Positions 8,069-18,350 of a stretch of 64,000 bases of DNA are shown here, one piece after another (within the stretch, counting starts at the first letter, position 1; each line of letters starts with the position of its first letter). The DNA comes from an uncultured Bacteroidota bacterium (GTDB taxonomy: Bacteria; Bacteroidota; Bacteroidia; Flavobacteriales; Flavobacteriaceae). A model generated the notes under the pieces. The model saw only the letters and a list, made by a program, of their open reading frames with translations, did no database searches and was not told the DNA's origin. The position numbers were made by a program, and so were the translations under genes. The stretch is taken from NCBI GenBank assembly GCA_902583445.1, contig CACHVZ010000002.1:18191-82190 (forward strand). The letters run 5' to 3'.

Positions 8069-9328
8069 CTACTTTACAATTAATATTTCGTCAATTTCAG
8101 TAGTATAGTTTCTAGATAGCTTTTGTCTTTTCATTTTCCAAATTCTTTTTTGATCTTGACTGGCAAGCCTTACCTTATACAGTCCATATTTGGTGTCAAT
8201 TGTATCAATACTTTCCATGAGCTTTTTCTGTTTTTCAATATCTCTATCAAATAAACTAAACTGATGATTTGATTCTGGAGATAACCCCATCAATATTATA
8301 CCTGCTTTTTTATATGATTTGTTTTTAGAGTAAATCTTTTTTAGAAGTTTTACTGCAAATTTACTAATCTCAATACTTGAATTAGTAGAAAATGGTAGTG
8401 ATCCTGTTAGGCTATAATGATATCTTTCATTATTATTTTTAAATGGATTGCTCCTAATAAAAACACAAATCATATTACATTCACTCTTTTGATTTCTTAG
8501 TTTTTTAGAAGCAACAACTGAATATGTTGTGATTCTTTCAATTAAATCTTCAAGTGATGAAATATCAGACTCAAAGCTTCGAGTTGTTGCAATAGATTTT
8601 TTCTCAATTTTTGTTTCTTCAATATCAAGTGTAGGAGAACCTTCAAGCTCTTTTTTTAGTTTTAGTCCAATTATACTCATATTTTTTTTAACCCATTGAT
8701 CAGGAAGATTTATAAAGTCAATTCCAGACTTGACATTTATGTTTGATAACTTCTTTTCATTTTGTAATCCAATACCCCAAATATCACCAGTAGATATTTT
8801 TCCCAAAGCTTCTAGACGTTTTTTATTATTATTAATTGAATAAAACCCCTTGGGAATATCAGGGCTTTTTTTAGCAATTCTATTTGCAATTTTAGCAAGC
8901 GATTTAGTCGGAGCTAATCCGATTGAGACAGGAATACCAGTCCACTTCCATACAGTACTTATAATCTCTTTACATTTATTGTCAGCTTCATCCTCAGTAA
9001 AACCATTGAATCTTAAAAATGCTTCATCAATACTATAAATTTCTAAATCTGGAACAAAACGGGATATTATAGACATAACCCTATTGCTCATATCCCCATA
9101 TAGTGTAAAATTTGATGAGAATATCTCAACTTTATTTTTTTGAAAGACTTCTTTGAATTTAAATGCAGGTGCTCCCATAGGAATTCCAAGAGCTTTAGCC
9201 TCATTACTTCTTGCTATTACACAACCATCATTATTTGAAAGAATGACGATCGGTTTTTCATTTAAGTGTGGTTGAAAAACTCTTTCACATGAAGCGTAAA
9301 AATTATTACAATCTATTAAGGCAAACAT
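8069..9328 (-). CDS. umuC: Y-family DNA polymerase V catalytic subunit UmuC
   Basis: A 419-residue Y-family polymerase. The palm-domain catalytic residues are in [18 protein letters not shown] and [10 protein letters not shown] (about 99-108). Between them is [22 protein letters not shown], a finger segment typical of UmuC rather than DinB/Pol IV. The little-finger domain and a UmuC-type C-terminus (DUF4113-like, [18 protein letters not shown]) follow. It carries out error-prone bypass of lesions together with UmuD'. It is the promoter-proximal gene of the pair, with a divergent 68-bp spacer to sucA. Confidence 0.93.
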   Translation of the reverse strand: MFALIDCNNFYASCERVFQPHLNEKPIVILSNNDGCVIARSNEAKALGIPMGAPAFKFKEVFQKNKVEIFSSNFTLYGDMSNRVMSIISRFVPDLEIYSIDEAFLRFNGFTEDEADNKCKEIISTVWKWTGIPVSIGLAPTKSLAKIANRIAKKSPDIPKGFYSINNNKKRLEALGKISTGDIWGIGLQNEKKLSNINVKSGIDFINLPDQWVKKNMSIIGLKLKKELEGSPTLDIEETKIEKKSIATTRSFESDISSLEDLIERITTYSVVASKKLRNQKSECNMICVFIRSNPFKNNNERYHYSLTGSLPFSTNSSIEISKFAVKLLKKIYSKNKSYKKAGIILMGLSPESNHQFSLFDRDIEKQKKLMESIDTIDTKYGLYKVRLASQDQKRIWKMKRQKLSRNYTTEIDEILIVK

Positions 9329-9399
9329 GATACAAAAATCTAAAAATTATTAAGAAACATAAAAAACAAGTTGTAATTTTATTAACTATATAAAACTTG

Positions 9400-12171
9400 A
9401 TGGATAAATTTTCATTTCTTAACTCAGCTCACACAACTTTATTCGCAGAAATGTATGATCAGTACTTGCAATCACCAGATACTCTGGAGCCAAGTTGGAA
9501 AGCATTTTTTCAAGGTTTTGACTTTGGAATGGAGAGTGCAAATATCACAGTTGAGGAGAGAAAATTTGAAGTTCCAGAAAATATTAAAAAGGAATTTCAG
9601 GTAATTAATTTAATAGATGCCTACAGAAAAAGAGGACATCTATTTACAGTTACAAATCCGGTTAGGGAGAGAAGAAAATACTTACCAACTCTAGATATTG
9701 AAAACTTTGGTCTAGAAGCTGCAGATCTTGAGTTAGTTTTTAGTGCAGGTGAGGTTGTCGGAATAGGACCTGATAAATTAAAAAATATAATTGATCATTT
9801 AAAGAGAATCTACTGTCACTCAATAGGTATTGAGTATATGTATATCAGAGATCCTAATAAGGTTAAATGGATTCAAAATAATATCAATGTTAATGGTAAC
9901 CATCCTAATTTTTCTAAAGATGAAAAATTGAAAATCTTAGATAGCCTAAACAAAGCCTATACTTTTGAAAATTTTCTTCAAAAAAAATATGTTGGACAAA
10001 AAAGATTTTCGCTTGAAGGCGGGGAGTCTTTAATTCCAGCGATAGACTTTCTAATTAATATAGCTGCAGATAAAGGAGTTAAGGATGTTGTTATGGGAAT
10101 GTCACATAGAGGAAGGCTAAATACATTGGTGAACATTTTTGGCAAATCTAGTAAGGATATCTTTGGAGAATTTGATGGTAAAGACTACGAAGAGGACATC
10201 TTTGATGGAGATGTTAAATATCATTTAGGTTGGACATCAGAAAGGTTGACCAAGTCAGGAAATACAATTACAATGAATTTAGCCCCAAACCCATCTCACC
10301 TTGAGTCAGTTGATCCGGTTGTTCAAGGAATAGCAAGAGCTAAATTGGAAAATGACCTAAATAATAAAAGAAATAAAATTTTACCCATTTTAGTTCATGG
10401 TGATGCAGCAATTGCTGGACAGGGAGTAGTTTATGAAGTAATTCAAATGTCAAGACTTAAAGGTTATAGTACAGGTGGGACTATTCATTTAATTGTAAAT
10501 AATCAAGTTGGATTCACTACGAACTATTTAGATGCAAGATCAAGCACTTATTGTTCAGATGTAGGTAAAGTAACCCTTTCACCAGTTCTACATGTAAACT
10601 CTGATGATGTTGAGGCTGTTATACATGCAGTTACTTTTGCTTTTGAATATAGAAATCAGTTTAATAGAGATGTTTTTATTGACTTACTTGGATACAGAAA
10701 ATATGGGCACAATGAAGGAGATGAACCAAGATTTACTCAACCAAAGCTTTATAAGTTTATTTCTTCACACCCAAATCCAAGAGATATATATGCAGGTAAA
10801 TTAATTGAACAGGGAATAATTAATAAGGGCTATATCTCTAAAATTGAATCAGATTATTTTGAATCTTTGGAAGAGGAGCTTGATGACTCAAAGAAAAAGG
10901 AAAAAACAAAAATTACTCCTTTTATGCAAGAAGTCTGGGAAGGGTTTAAGCGTGTTGATGAAAATAAAATGCTAAAAGAATATGACACTAATTCTAATGA
11001 AGAAGCTATTTTAAACGTAGGTACATCTATCACAAAGCTTCCTAATAAACAATTTTTAAGAAAAGTAATTAAGCTATTTGATGCAAGAGAAAAAATGCTT
11101 TTTGAATCAAAAAAAGTTGACTGGGCATTAGCTGAACAACTAGCTTATGGTACATTAATGCTTGAAGGATTCAATGTTAGAATATCTGGTCAAGATGTAG
11201 AAAGGGGCACATTCTCTCACCGTCATGCAGTTTTAAAGTCCGAAGATTCTGAAGAGGAATACTTGCCTCTTAACAGTATTGATTCTAATAAAAAAGGGGT
11301 ATTAAAAATTTACAACTCTCTTCTTTCAGAATATGGTGTCCTGGGTTTTGATTATGGGTATGCATTAGCAAGCCCCAACAGTTTGACAATTTGGGAAGCT
11401 CAATTTGGTGATTTTTCTAATGGAGCTCAAATAATAATTGACCAGTACATATCATCTGCTGAGGATAAATGGAAACTACAAAACGGTATTGTATTATACC
11501 TACCTCATGGATATGAAGGACAAGGAGCAGAGCACTCTTCTGCTAGAATGGAAAGATATCTTCAATTGTGTGCAAAGGATAATATGTATGCTGCAAATTG
11601 TACAACCCCAGCAAATCTTTTTCACCTTCTAAGAAGACAAATGATTACTAACTTTAGGAAACCATTAATACTATTTACACCTAAAAGTCTCTTAAGACAT
11701 CCTAAGGTTATCTCAGATATTGAAGAATTAACTTCATCTAAGTTTATGCCTGTAATTTCTGATTCTGAAATAGATCCAGATAAGGCTGAGTCATTAGTCT
11801 TTTGTTCTGGAAAATTCTATTTTGATTTAACTGATTACAGAGAAAAGAATAAAATTAAAAATGTTGCAATTGTAAGGATAGAACAGCTCTTTCCACTGCC
11901 TGTTAAATTGATTATTTCTGAAATTAAAAAATTCTCAAATGCAAAGGATATAGTTTGGGCCCAAGAAGAACCAAGAAATATGGGAGCTTGGAACCATATC
12001 CAAACATATCATTTAATTGCTAAGAATATGAGGCCAGCTACAAGAAGATTTTATGGATCAACTGCCTCTGGAAGTTATGTTAGATTTGAGAGAAGGCATA
12101 ATCAAGTTATTGAGTATGTTTTTGATAAGTCTAAAAATAATTTTAAGAAATATCATATCTCCAACATTTAG
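9400..12171 (+). CDS. sucA: 2-oxoglutarate dehydrogenase E1 component
   Basis: A 923-residue thiamine-diphosphate E1 of the OGDH complex. It starts with the LNSAHTTLFAEMYDQYLQSP-type N-terminus, which in E. coli contacts E2. It then has GMSHRGRLNTLVN, HGDAAIAGQGVVYE and DLLGYRKYGHNEGDEP (ThDP/Mg binding), followed by GQDVERGTFSHRHAV. The track start at 9397 is a TTG directly before an ATG; the ATG at 9400 is the likelier start. It oxidatively decarboxylates 2-oxoglutarate in the TCA cycle. E2 follows after 67 bp, with its own possible promoter; no E3 gene lies in the window. Confidence 0.95.
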   Translation: MDKFSFLNSAHTTLFAEMYDQYLQSPDTLEPSWKAFFQGFDFGMESANITVEERKFEVPENIKKEFQVINLIDAYRKRGHLFTVTNPVRERRKYLPTLDIENFGLEAADLELVFSAGEVVGIGPDKLKNIIDHLKRIYCHSIGIEYMYIRDPNKVKWIQNNINVNGNHPNFSKDEKLKILDSLNKAYTFENFLQKKYVGQKRFSLEGGESLIPAIDFLINIAADKGVKDVVMGMSHRGRLNTLVNIFGKSSKDIFGEFDGKDYEEDIFDGDVKYHLGWTSERLTKSGNTITMNLAPNPSHLESVDPVVQGIARAKLENDLNNKRNKILPILVHGDAAIAGQGVVYEVIQMSRLKGYSTGGTIHLIVNNQVGFTTNYLDARSSTYCSDVGKVTLSPVLHVNSDDVEAVIHAVTFAFEYRNQFNRDVFIDLLGYRKYGHNEGDEPRFTQPKLYKFISSHPNPRDIYAGKLIEQGIINKGYISKIESDYFESLEEELDDSKKKEKTKITPFMQEVWEGFKRVDENKMLKEYDTNSNEEAILNVGTSITKLPNKQFLRKVIKLFDAREKMLFESKKVDWALAEQLAYGTLMLEGFNVRISGQDVERGTFSHRHAVLKSEDSEEEYLPLNSIDSNKKGVLKIYNSLLSEYGVLGFDYGYALASPNSLTIWEAQFGDFSNGAQIIIDQYISSAEDKWKLQNGIVLYLPHGYEGQGAEHSSARMERYLQLCAKDNMYAANCTTPANLFHLLRRQMITNFRKPLILFTPKSLLRHPKVISDIEELTSSKFMPVISDSEIDPDKAESLVFCSGKFYFDLTDYREKNKIKNVAIVRIEQLFPLPVKLIISEIKKFSNAKDIVWAQEEPRNMGAWNHIQTYHLIAKNMRPATRRFYGSTASGSYVRFERRHNQVIEYVFDKSKNNFKKYHISNI

Positions 12172-12205
12172 TTTGCATAAAATTTAAATAGTAATTTTTT
12201 ATCAT

Positions 12206-12213
12206 TAATTTTG
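12206..12213 (+). promoter_or_regulatory. Candidate -7 element TAATTTTG upstream of sucB
   Basis: TAATTTTG matches the TAnnTTTG consensus and lies 25 bp before the sucB start, within the sucA-sucB spacer. No TTG stands at the expected -33 spacing, so it is only a candidate internal promoter. Confidence 0.3.
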
Positions 12214-12238
12214 ATTGATTAACTAGCTATGTTTTGAG

Positions 12239-13429
12239 ATGGTCCTAGAAATGAAAATTCCTTCCCCAGGAGAGTCAATTACTGAAGTAGAGATTTCCCA
12301 ATGGCTTGTAAAAGATGGAGATGTTGTGAGAAAAGACCAGACTATTGCTGAGTTGGACTCTGATAAAGCTACACTTGATCTTCCAGCGGAAGCATCTGGA
12401 AAAATTACCCTAAAAGCACATGAGGGAGACTCAATGTCTGTAGGTGATGTGGTTTGTTTAATTGATACATCAGAGTCTATAACAGAAATAGAAACTGATG
12501 AAACTGAATCAAATATAGAGTCTATTAAAGAAGAGAAGACTCAAATAACTCAAAGTGAAAATATAAGTGTTACTCCACTTGCGAGAAATATTGCCTCTGA
12601 GAAGGGTATAGATCTTAATGAGATTAAAACTGAGGGTCAAAAAATTACAAAAGATGATGTTCTAAAGGCAGTGCCTGCAATGGGTGCATCCAGTGATGAT
12701 TCAAGAAGTGAAACAAAAGAAAAACTTTCTATGCTTAGGAGAAAGGTTTCGGAGAGATTGGTTTCAGTAAAAAATGAAACTGCAATGTTAACCACATTTA
12801 ATGAAGCAGACCTTTCTAATATATTTGAAATCAGAAAAAAATATAAAGAAGCTTTTTTACAGAGACATGGAGTTAGTCTTGGATTTATGAGCTTTTTCAC
12901 TCTTTCTGTTACAAGAGCACTGGAGCTTTACCCTGATGTTAATTCAATGATAGATGGTGACGAGAAAATATCGTATAATTATAGTGATATAAGTATTGCA
13001 GTCTCAGGACCAAAGGGACTAATGACACCTGTACTTAGGAATGCACAAAAATTATCATTTTCGTCTGTAGAACAGGAAATAAAAAGATTGGCTGACAGCG
13101 TTAGAAATAAAACTATAACAGTTGATGATCTAACAGGCGGAACATTTACTATTTCAAATGGTGGTGTTTTTGGCTCAATGCTTTCAACACCTATTATAAA
13201 CCCTCCTCAATCAGGAATCCTTGGTATGCATAATATTATTCAAAGACCAGTTGCTGTAGATGGAAAAGTTGAAATCAGACCAATGATGTATCTAGCTTTA
13301 TCCTATGATCATAGAATTATTGATGGTAATCAATCTGTTGGTTTTTTAATTGCTGTTAAGGAAGGTGTTGAAGATCCTGAAAATATTTTAATGGGTGGTA
13401 AAATAGAGAAATCACTTGGACTCACTTAA
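12239..13429 (+). CDS. sucB: 2-oxoglutarate dehydrogenase E2, dihydrolipoyl succinyltransferase
   Basis: The 396-residue protein has three domains in order. The lipoyl domain has the modified lysine in [11 protein letters not shown] (Lys43). After an acidic linker comes the peripheral-subunit-binding domain ([19 protein letters not shown], about 118-136). The catalytic domain ends with SYDHRIIDG, holding the His-Asp active site. It transfers the succinyl group to CoA in the OGDH complex. The N-terminus [14 protein letters not shown] is the form usual in Flavobacteriia, supporting this start. Its 3' end overlaps tatD by 14 bp. Confidence 0.94.
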   Translation: MVLEMKIPSPGESITEVEISQWLVKDGDVVRKDQTIAELDSDKATLDLPAEASGKITLKAHEGDSMSVGDVVCLIDTSESITEIETDETESNIESIKEEKTQITQSENISVTPLARNIASEKGIDLNEIKTEGQKITKDDVLKAVPAMGASSDDSRSETKEKLSMLRRKVSERLVSVKNETAMLTTFNEADLSNIFEIRKKYKEAFLQRHGVSLGFMSFFTLSVTRALELYPDVNSMIDGDEKISYNYSDISIAVSGPKGLMTPVLRNAQKLSFSSVEQEIKRLADSVRNKTITVDDLTGGTFTISNGGVFGSMLSTPIINPPQSGILGMHNIIQRPVAVDGKVEIRPMMYLALSYDHRIIDGNQSVGFLIAVKEGVEDPENILMGGKIEKSLGLT

Positions 13430-14192
13430 TTTGATTGATACTCATACTCACTTATACTTAGAACAATTCAGTGAAGATATTACCGATGTGGTAAATAGAG
13501 CCCTTGACGTAGGTGTTACTAGATGTTATCTTCCCTCAATTAGTTCAAAACATAATCATAGTATGCTTGAATTAGAAAAAAAGTTTCCAGGTTTTTTTTA
13601 CTCAATGATTGGATTACACCCTTGTTATGTTAATGAAAATTATGATTCTGAGTTAAAATTTGTAAAAGATAATATTCTAAAAAATGACTATAAAGCAATA
13701 GGTGAAATAGGTATTGATCTTTTCCATGAAAAAAAATATTTTGAGCAGCAAGTTCATGTTTTTGAAGAACAAATTAAACTGGCTTTAGAAAATAATCTTC
13801 CTATTGTAATTCACTCAAGAGATTCCTTTAATGAAATATATAAAGTTTTGAAAAAATTTAAATCTGAAAACCTGAGAGGAATTTTTCATTGTTTTACCGG
13901 AGATAAAGAACAAGCAAATAAAATTATTGATCTTAACTTTCATCTTGGTATTGGAGGTGTAGTAACTTTTAAAAATGGAAAAATTTCTGATTTTTTAAAT
14001 TCTATTCCTATTGAAAGAATTGTTTTAGAGACAGATTCACCATATTTGGCACCTTCTCCGTTTAGAGGGAAAAGAAATGAAAGTTCATATATAAAAATAA
14101 TTGCAGAGAAAATTGCAGATTTGTATAAAATTGATTTAGATGAGGTTTCAAATATTACACAAAAAAACTCTTTAGACATCTTTGGCAATTAA
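13416..14192 (+). CDS. tatD: TatD family metal-dependent hydrolase/DNase
   Basis: A 258-residue TIM-barrel hydrolase with the TatD metal ligands: [10 protein letters not shown] at the start, GEIGID near 93, VIHSRDSF (His near 131), [11 protein letters not shown], and [18 protein letters not shown] towards the C-terminus. TatD proteins act as 3'-5' exonucleases or D-aminoacyl-type hydrolases. The start is TTG, in either of two places: 13416, inside the sucB coding end (14-bp overlap), or an in-frame TTG five codons later, just past the sucB stop. It is followed by tRNA-Ser. Confidence 0.88.
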   Translation: MDSLNLIDTHTHLYLEQFSEDITDVVNRALDVGVTRCYLPSISSKHNHSMLELEKKFPGFFYSMIGLHPCYVNENYDSELKFVKDNILKNDYKAIGEIGIDLFHEKKYFEQQVHVFEEQIKLALENNLPIVIHSRDSFNEIYKVLKKFKSENLRGIFHCFTGDKEQANKIIDLNFHLGIGGVVTFKNGKISDFLNSIPIERIVLETDSPYLAPSPFRGKRNESSYIKIIAEKIADLYKIDLDEVSNITQKNSLDIFGN

Positions 14193-14215
14193 TAATTTAA
14201 ATAAATTTATAAAAT

Positions 14216-14302
14216 AGAGAGGTGGCCGAGCGGTTTAAGGCGCACGCTTGGAAAGCGTGTATTCTAGAAATGGAATCGTGGGTTCGAATCCCATCCTCTC
14301 TG
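14216..14302 (+). tRNA. tRNA-Ser (anticodon GGA)
   Basis: A class II tRNA of about 87 nt. The 7-bp acceptor stem AGAGAGG pairs with CCTCTCT, followed by discriminator G. The D-arm has GGCCGAGCGGTTTAAGGC, the anticodon stem CACGC/GCGTG has loop TTGGAAA (GGA at 14250-14252), there is a long variable arm, and the T-loop is GGTTCGAATCCC. The 3' CCA is not encoded. The GGA anticodon and long variable arm give serine. Confidence 0.96.
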
Positions 14303-14324
14303 CTAAATTCATTTATTTTTACTT

Positions 14325-15722
14325 TTAACTAACTATTTGAAGTGGGTTAGTATTTACCCATCTACCTCTAGTGAAATCAGGAAATTTTTGAGGCATCCCT
14401 CCTTGAGCAACTGAGGCCTCACTTAAAGGTGAAACAGCACTCCAAAAACATCCCTCATATACATTTTGATCTAAGGGCAATCCATTTCTTAAGCACTCAA
14501 CCATTCTGTATCTCATCATAAAATCCATTCCTCCATGACCTCTCATTTTTTTTGCAATAGCACCTAACCTTTTATACAATGGATGTTCATGCTCTTGAAA
14601 AAATTCCTCTAATTGTTCCTCCTCTGCCCAACTATTTGAATCCTTAGTAACTCCTTTAACTCCATCATTTAAAGCAATCCTAGTTGGATAACCTGCAAGT
14701 GTGCCTTTTGTTCCCTGAATAAGGTTTAATCTTGAATATGGTCTAGGACTAGTTTCATCCCACTGAACCATAATTGTCCTTCCTAAACTAGTTTTGATAA
14801 TTGATGTATTTAAGTCTCCACCTTTAAAATCTATTTCATTCCATAGGTTTTCCTTTGAGAAATTTTCTTTTGCATATTTATTCCTTCCAATTGCTGGAGT
14901 AGAGTAAGATATAATTGTATTGAATTGGTCATCAGTTCTAGACAGATTCATATATTGAGCTACAGGACCAAGTCCATGAGTAGGATATAAGTTTCCATTT
15001 CTTTTTGCAAGGTGATATGGGCGCCATACACCCTCTCCAGTTTTTTCATTTTTCATTTGATAGCGAAGATCATGAATATAAGCTGCTTCTCCATGAAGTA
15101 AATCACCAATGATTCCTTTTCTACACAGATTAAGATAAAGTAGTTCTTCTCTTCCATAATTTACATTCTCCATCATCATACAATGCTTTTGGGTTTGCTC
15201 TGAAGTATTAACAATTTCCCACATTTCTTTTACTGTAACTGCAATAGGTACTTCTACAAAAGTGTGTGCACCACTTTTCATTGATTCAATAGCCATTTTA
15301 GCATGATTATTCCAATTAGTCGCAATAATTACTACATCAGGCTTTACCACCTTTAACATTTTTTTCCATTTATTTTCATCTCCAAAATATCTAGCGATAT
15401 TCTGGTGTCTCCCCTCAGCAATTTTAATACAAGACGAAACTGAACGATCAACTAGTTCTTCATGTAGATCTGATATTGCAACAATCTCGGTTCCATCTAT
15501 TGAAGCAAGTTGTAGAGTGTGCCCATGACCTCTACCTCCAACTCCTATAATTGCAATACGAACTTTTTCAAGTTTAGGAGCTGCAAAATCACCCATGTAA
15601 GAAGAATTTGAAGGAATACTATAATTATTATCTTCATTTTCAATAAACCCGGTTGGAATCGAAATTGCAGCTGAGGATAGAGCTGTTGTTGATAAAAACT
15701 TTCTTCTATTAAATTTTTTCAT
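14325..15722 (-). CDS. Gfo/Idh/MocA oxidoreductase, GH109-type glycosidase with Tat signal
   Basis: A 465-residue protein with an N-terminal twin-arginine signal (MKKFNRRKFLSTTALSSAAI), so it is probably exported folded with its cofactor. The Rossmann site is VRIAIIGVGGRGHGHTLQLA (about 53-72), and EVPIAVTV corresponds to the conserved E(K/V)P region. The arrangement and C-terminus resemble family GH109 alpha-N-acetylgalactosaminidases, which use NAD+ for redox-assisted glycoside cleavage. That specificity is inferred from family resemblance and could differ. It is divergent from a GH3 lipoprotein across 113 bp, suggesting shared glycan use. Confidence 0.82.
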   Translation of the reverse strand: MKKFNRRKFLSTTALSSAAISIPTGFIENEDNNYSIPSNSSYMGDFAAPKLEKVRIAIIGVGGRGHGHTLQLASIDGTEIVAISDLHEELVDRSVSSCIKIAEGRHQNIARYFGDENKWKKMLKVVKPDVVIIATNWNNHAKMAIESMKSGAHTFVEVPIAVTVKEMWEIVNTSEQTQKHCMMMENVNYGREELLYLNLCRKGIIGDLLHGEAAYIHDLRYQMKNEKTGEGVWRPYHLAKRNGNLYPTHGLGPVAQYMNLSRTDDQFNTIISYSTPAIGRNKYAKENFSKENLWNEIDFKGGDLNTSIIKTSLGRTIMVQWDETSPRPYSRLNLIQGTKGTLAGYPTRIALNDGVKGVTKDSNSWAEEEQLEEFFQEHEHPLYKRLGAIAKKMRGHGGMDFMMRYRMVECLRNGLPLDQNVYEGCFWSAVSPLSEASVAQGGMPQKFPDFTRGRWVNTNPLQIVS

Positions 15723-15835
15723 ACCTAAATTTATGTAAAGATTTTGAGATACTTTTTAATTTTTGTGATTTTTGAGTATGATCAAATTCTTATATTTACT
15801 TTGAACAAAAATTAAATTAATCAACAAAAATCATA

Positions 15836-18295
15836 ATGCATTATATAAGATCCAAAACCACCTTAATAGTAACTTTTTTATTAGCTTCAAAACTTTTTTT
15901 AGGCTGTGATAATATAAATTCTAATAACATATGGACTAGTATTGAACCTTTACCTCTCGACCCAGATATTGAAAAACAAATTGATGAAATACTTCCTAAG
16001 CTAACCTTAGAGCAAAAAGTAGGTCAAGTAATTCAGGGTGACAGTGATCATGTTACGCCAGAAGATGTCAAAAAGTATAGGCTTGGTTCTGTTCTTAGTG
16101 GAGGAAATTCTGCTCCTGGGCCTTTGCCATATGCTGAAACAGAATCTTGGCTTGAAATGGCTGATAAATATTTTAGTGCATCAATTGAAGATGATGATGT
16201 TGAAATAGCTATACCAATTATTTGGGGAATAGATGCTGTCCATGGACATGCAAATTTAAAGGGGGCTATTATTTTTCCTCATAATATTGGTTTAGGTGCA
16301 ACTAATAATCCTGATCTTATAGAAAAAATAGCAAATATAACTGCTCATGAACTAACTGTTTCGGGACATGATTGGACATTTGCTCCAACACTTGCAGTTC
16401 CAAAAGATATAAGGTGGGGTAGAAGCTATGAAGGTTTTTCCGAAGATCCTGAAATTGTTAGATCATATGGAGATAGAATAGTAATTGGTCTACAAGGTCT
16501 TTTTGACTCTAATAAATTTTTGGGAGACGGTAAAGTAATTTCTAGTGCTAAACATTTTCTTGCAGATGGAGCAACTGTTAATGGTGTTGACCAAGGAGAT
16601 GCAATAATTAGTGAAAAAGAATTAAGTAAAGTTCATGCTGCCGGATATTACAGTTCAATTCCGGCCGGTGTTCAAACTGTAATGGTTTCTTTCTCTAGTT
16701 GGAAGGGCAGAAAATTACACGGAGATAAAGAGCTTTTAACTGATGTTTTAAAAGGAAAGATGGGTTTCAATGGTTTTATAGTTGGAGATTGGAATGGACA
16801 TGGCCAAGTGCCAGGTTGTATAAACACTGATTGTCCACAGTCTCTAAATGCTGGTTTAGATATGTATATGGCTCCAGATAGTTGGAAAGGATTATATGAA
16901 AGTACTTTACAGCATGTGAAAGACGGTACTATATCCATGGAGAGATTGAATGATGCTGTTAGGCGAATTTTAAGAGTTAAACTTGCATCTGGAATTTTTG
17001 AAAAAGGCCTACCAAGTTCAAGAGTTAATGCAGGTAATGAAACTCAATTAGCTCTTCCTGAAAATAGAGAAATTGCTAGACAAGCTGTAAGAGAGTCTAT
17101 GGTTCTTCTTAAAAATAATAATCAAACCTTACCAATAGATCCCTCAAAAACTATTTTAGTAATTGGAGATGGTGCTAAAAGAATTTCAAAAGCAACCGGA
17201 GGTTGGACTCTATCATGGCAAGGTAATAATCACACAAATGAAGAATTTCCTAATGCTACATCAATTTTTGAAGGAATAGAAGAGGTTATTAGTAAATCAG
17301 GTGGAAACTTATTCTTCAGTGAAGATGGGTACTTTAATCAAGATGTTGATATCGTTATAGCTGTATATGGAGAAGACCCCTATGCAGAGTTTCAAGGCGA
17401 TAGAGAAAATCTTGATTTTGTTTCCAATGTATTCGATACTAATATTTTAGAAAATTATAAAAATCGAGAAATTCCGGTTGTTTCAGTTTTTCTCTCTGGA
17501 CGGCCAATGTGGACCAACCCTGAAATAAATAGTTCAGATGCTTTTGTGGCTGCATGGCTTCCAGGAAGTGAAGGCGGCGGAATTTCAGATTTACTATTTA
17601 GAGTAGACCCATCATATGATTTTACAGGTAGATTATCTTTTAGCTGGCCTGCTAAAGCTAAAGTTTCTAATAATAGTGAAAAACTGTTTGATTTGGGGTA
17701 TGGATTAAGTTATGAAAGTAAATCTCAAATTAATTTGGTAGCAGTAGACTCTGGACTTGAAAATTCAGATCTTGCATCAACTGGACAATTTTACAATAAA
17801 GGTGCTGTAGTTGATCCATGGAAATTATTTTTGATTTCAGGAGTACTTGAAAAGCAAATTGCAAGTTTTCCTACATCTGTTGGAGGCCTAATTATAAGTA
17901 AGACTGATCACTTAGCTCAAGAAGATGCATTAAGAATTCATTGGACATCAGGAGATGAGACAAGATATTCACCTGCTGAAGATGGTGATTATTTTCGAAT
18001 TTCTACAGATCAACCAGATAATATGACACGCCAATCCAATGGAGCGATGAAGCTTGCTTTCAATGCAAAATCGTTTTCAGCTTCTAATGAAAAAATTCAA
18101 ATTGGACAATGTGATGTTAACCTAGATTGTAATCAAACACTTGAAATTGAAATTAATAATGAATGGAGAGAATACATGATTAGTCTTAAAGATTTTGAAA
18201 ATCTTGGTATTGACATGTCTAGTATAACATCTTCAATTTTGATTAAAGCTAAACCTGGGGTTGAAATAGGAATAAGCAATATTCGACTTGAATAA
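15836..18295 (+). CDS. Glycoside hydrolase family 3 beta-glucosidase, lipoprotein
   Basis: The 819-residue GH3 enzyme begins with a signal peptide ending in a lipobox (KLFLGC, Cys near 24), so it is probably anchored to the outer membrane or periplasmic face. The N-terminal barrel has GIDAVHGHANLKGA, SAKHFLADGAT and GFIVGDWNGHGQ, where the aspartate is the likely nucleophile (about residue 319). The C-terminal alpha/beta domain has RESMVLLKNNNQTLPI and GRLSFSWPAKA. The last 160 residues resemble the beta-sandwich of marine ExoP-type exo-1,3/1,4-beta-glucanases. It releases glucose from beta-glucans or oligosaccharides. Confidence 0.9.
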   Translation: MHYIRSKTTLIVTFLLASKLFLGCDNINSNNIWTSIEPLPLDPDIEKQIDEILPKLTLEQKVGQVIQGDSDHVTPEDVKKYRLGSVLSGGNSAPGPLPYAETESWLEMADKYFSASIEDDDVEIAIPIIWGIDAVHGHANLKGAIIFPHNIGLGATNNPDLIEKIANITAHELTVSGHDWTFAPTLAVPKDIRWGRSYEGFSEDPEIVRSYGDRIVIGLQGLFDSNKFLGDGKVISSAKHFLADGATVNGVDQGDAIISEKELSKVHAAGYYSSIPAGVQTVMVSFSSWKGRKLHGDKELLTDVLKGKMGFNGFIVGDWNGHGQVPGCINTDCPQSLNAGLDMYMAPDSWKGLYESTLQHVKDGTISMERLNDAVRRILRVKLASGIFEKGLPSSRVNAGNETQLALPENREIARQAVRESMVLLKNNNQTLPIDPSKTILVIGDGAKRISKATGGWTLSWQGNNHTNEEFPNATSIFEGIEEVISKSGGNLFFSEDGYFNQDVDIVIAVYGEDPYAEFQGDRENLDFVSNVFDTNILENYKNREIPVVSVFLSGRPMWTNPEINSSDAFVAAWLPGSEGGGISDLLFRVDPSYDFTGRLSFSWPAKAKVSNNSEKLFDLGYGLSYESKSQINLVAVDSGLENSDLASTGQFYNKGAVVDPWKLFLISGVLEKQIASFPTSVGGLIISKTDHLAQEDALRIHWTSGDETRYSPAEDGDYFRISTDQPDNMTRQSNGAMKLAFNAKSFSASNEKIQIGQCDVNLDCNQTLEIEINNEWREYMISLKDFENLGIDMSSITSSILIKAKPGVEIGISNIRLE

Positions 18296-18350
18296 TTAGA
18301 ATTTAAATTTTCCAAAATAAAATTTATTAACTTGACAAAAAACCTCACAG

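Noticed and set aside
7633-9328. UmuD/UmuC as part of a prophage or integrated plasmid
   Set aside because: No phage genes, repeats or integrase sit next to it and its base composition looks like that of the neighbours.
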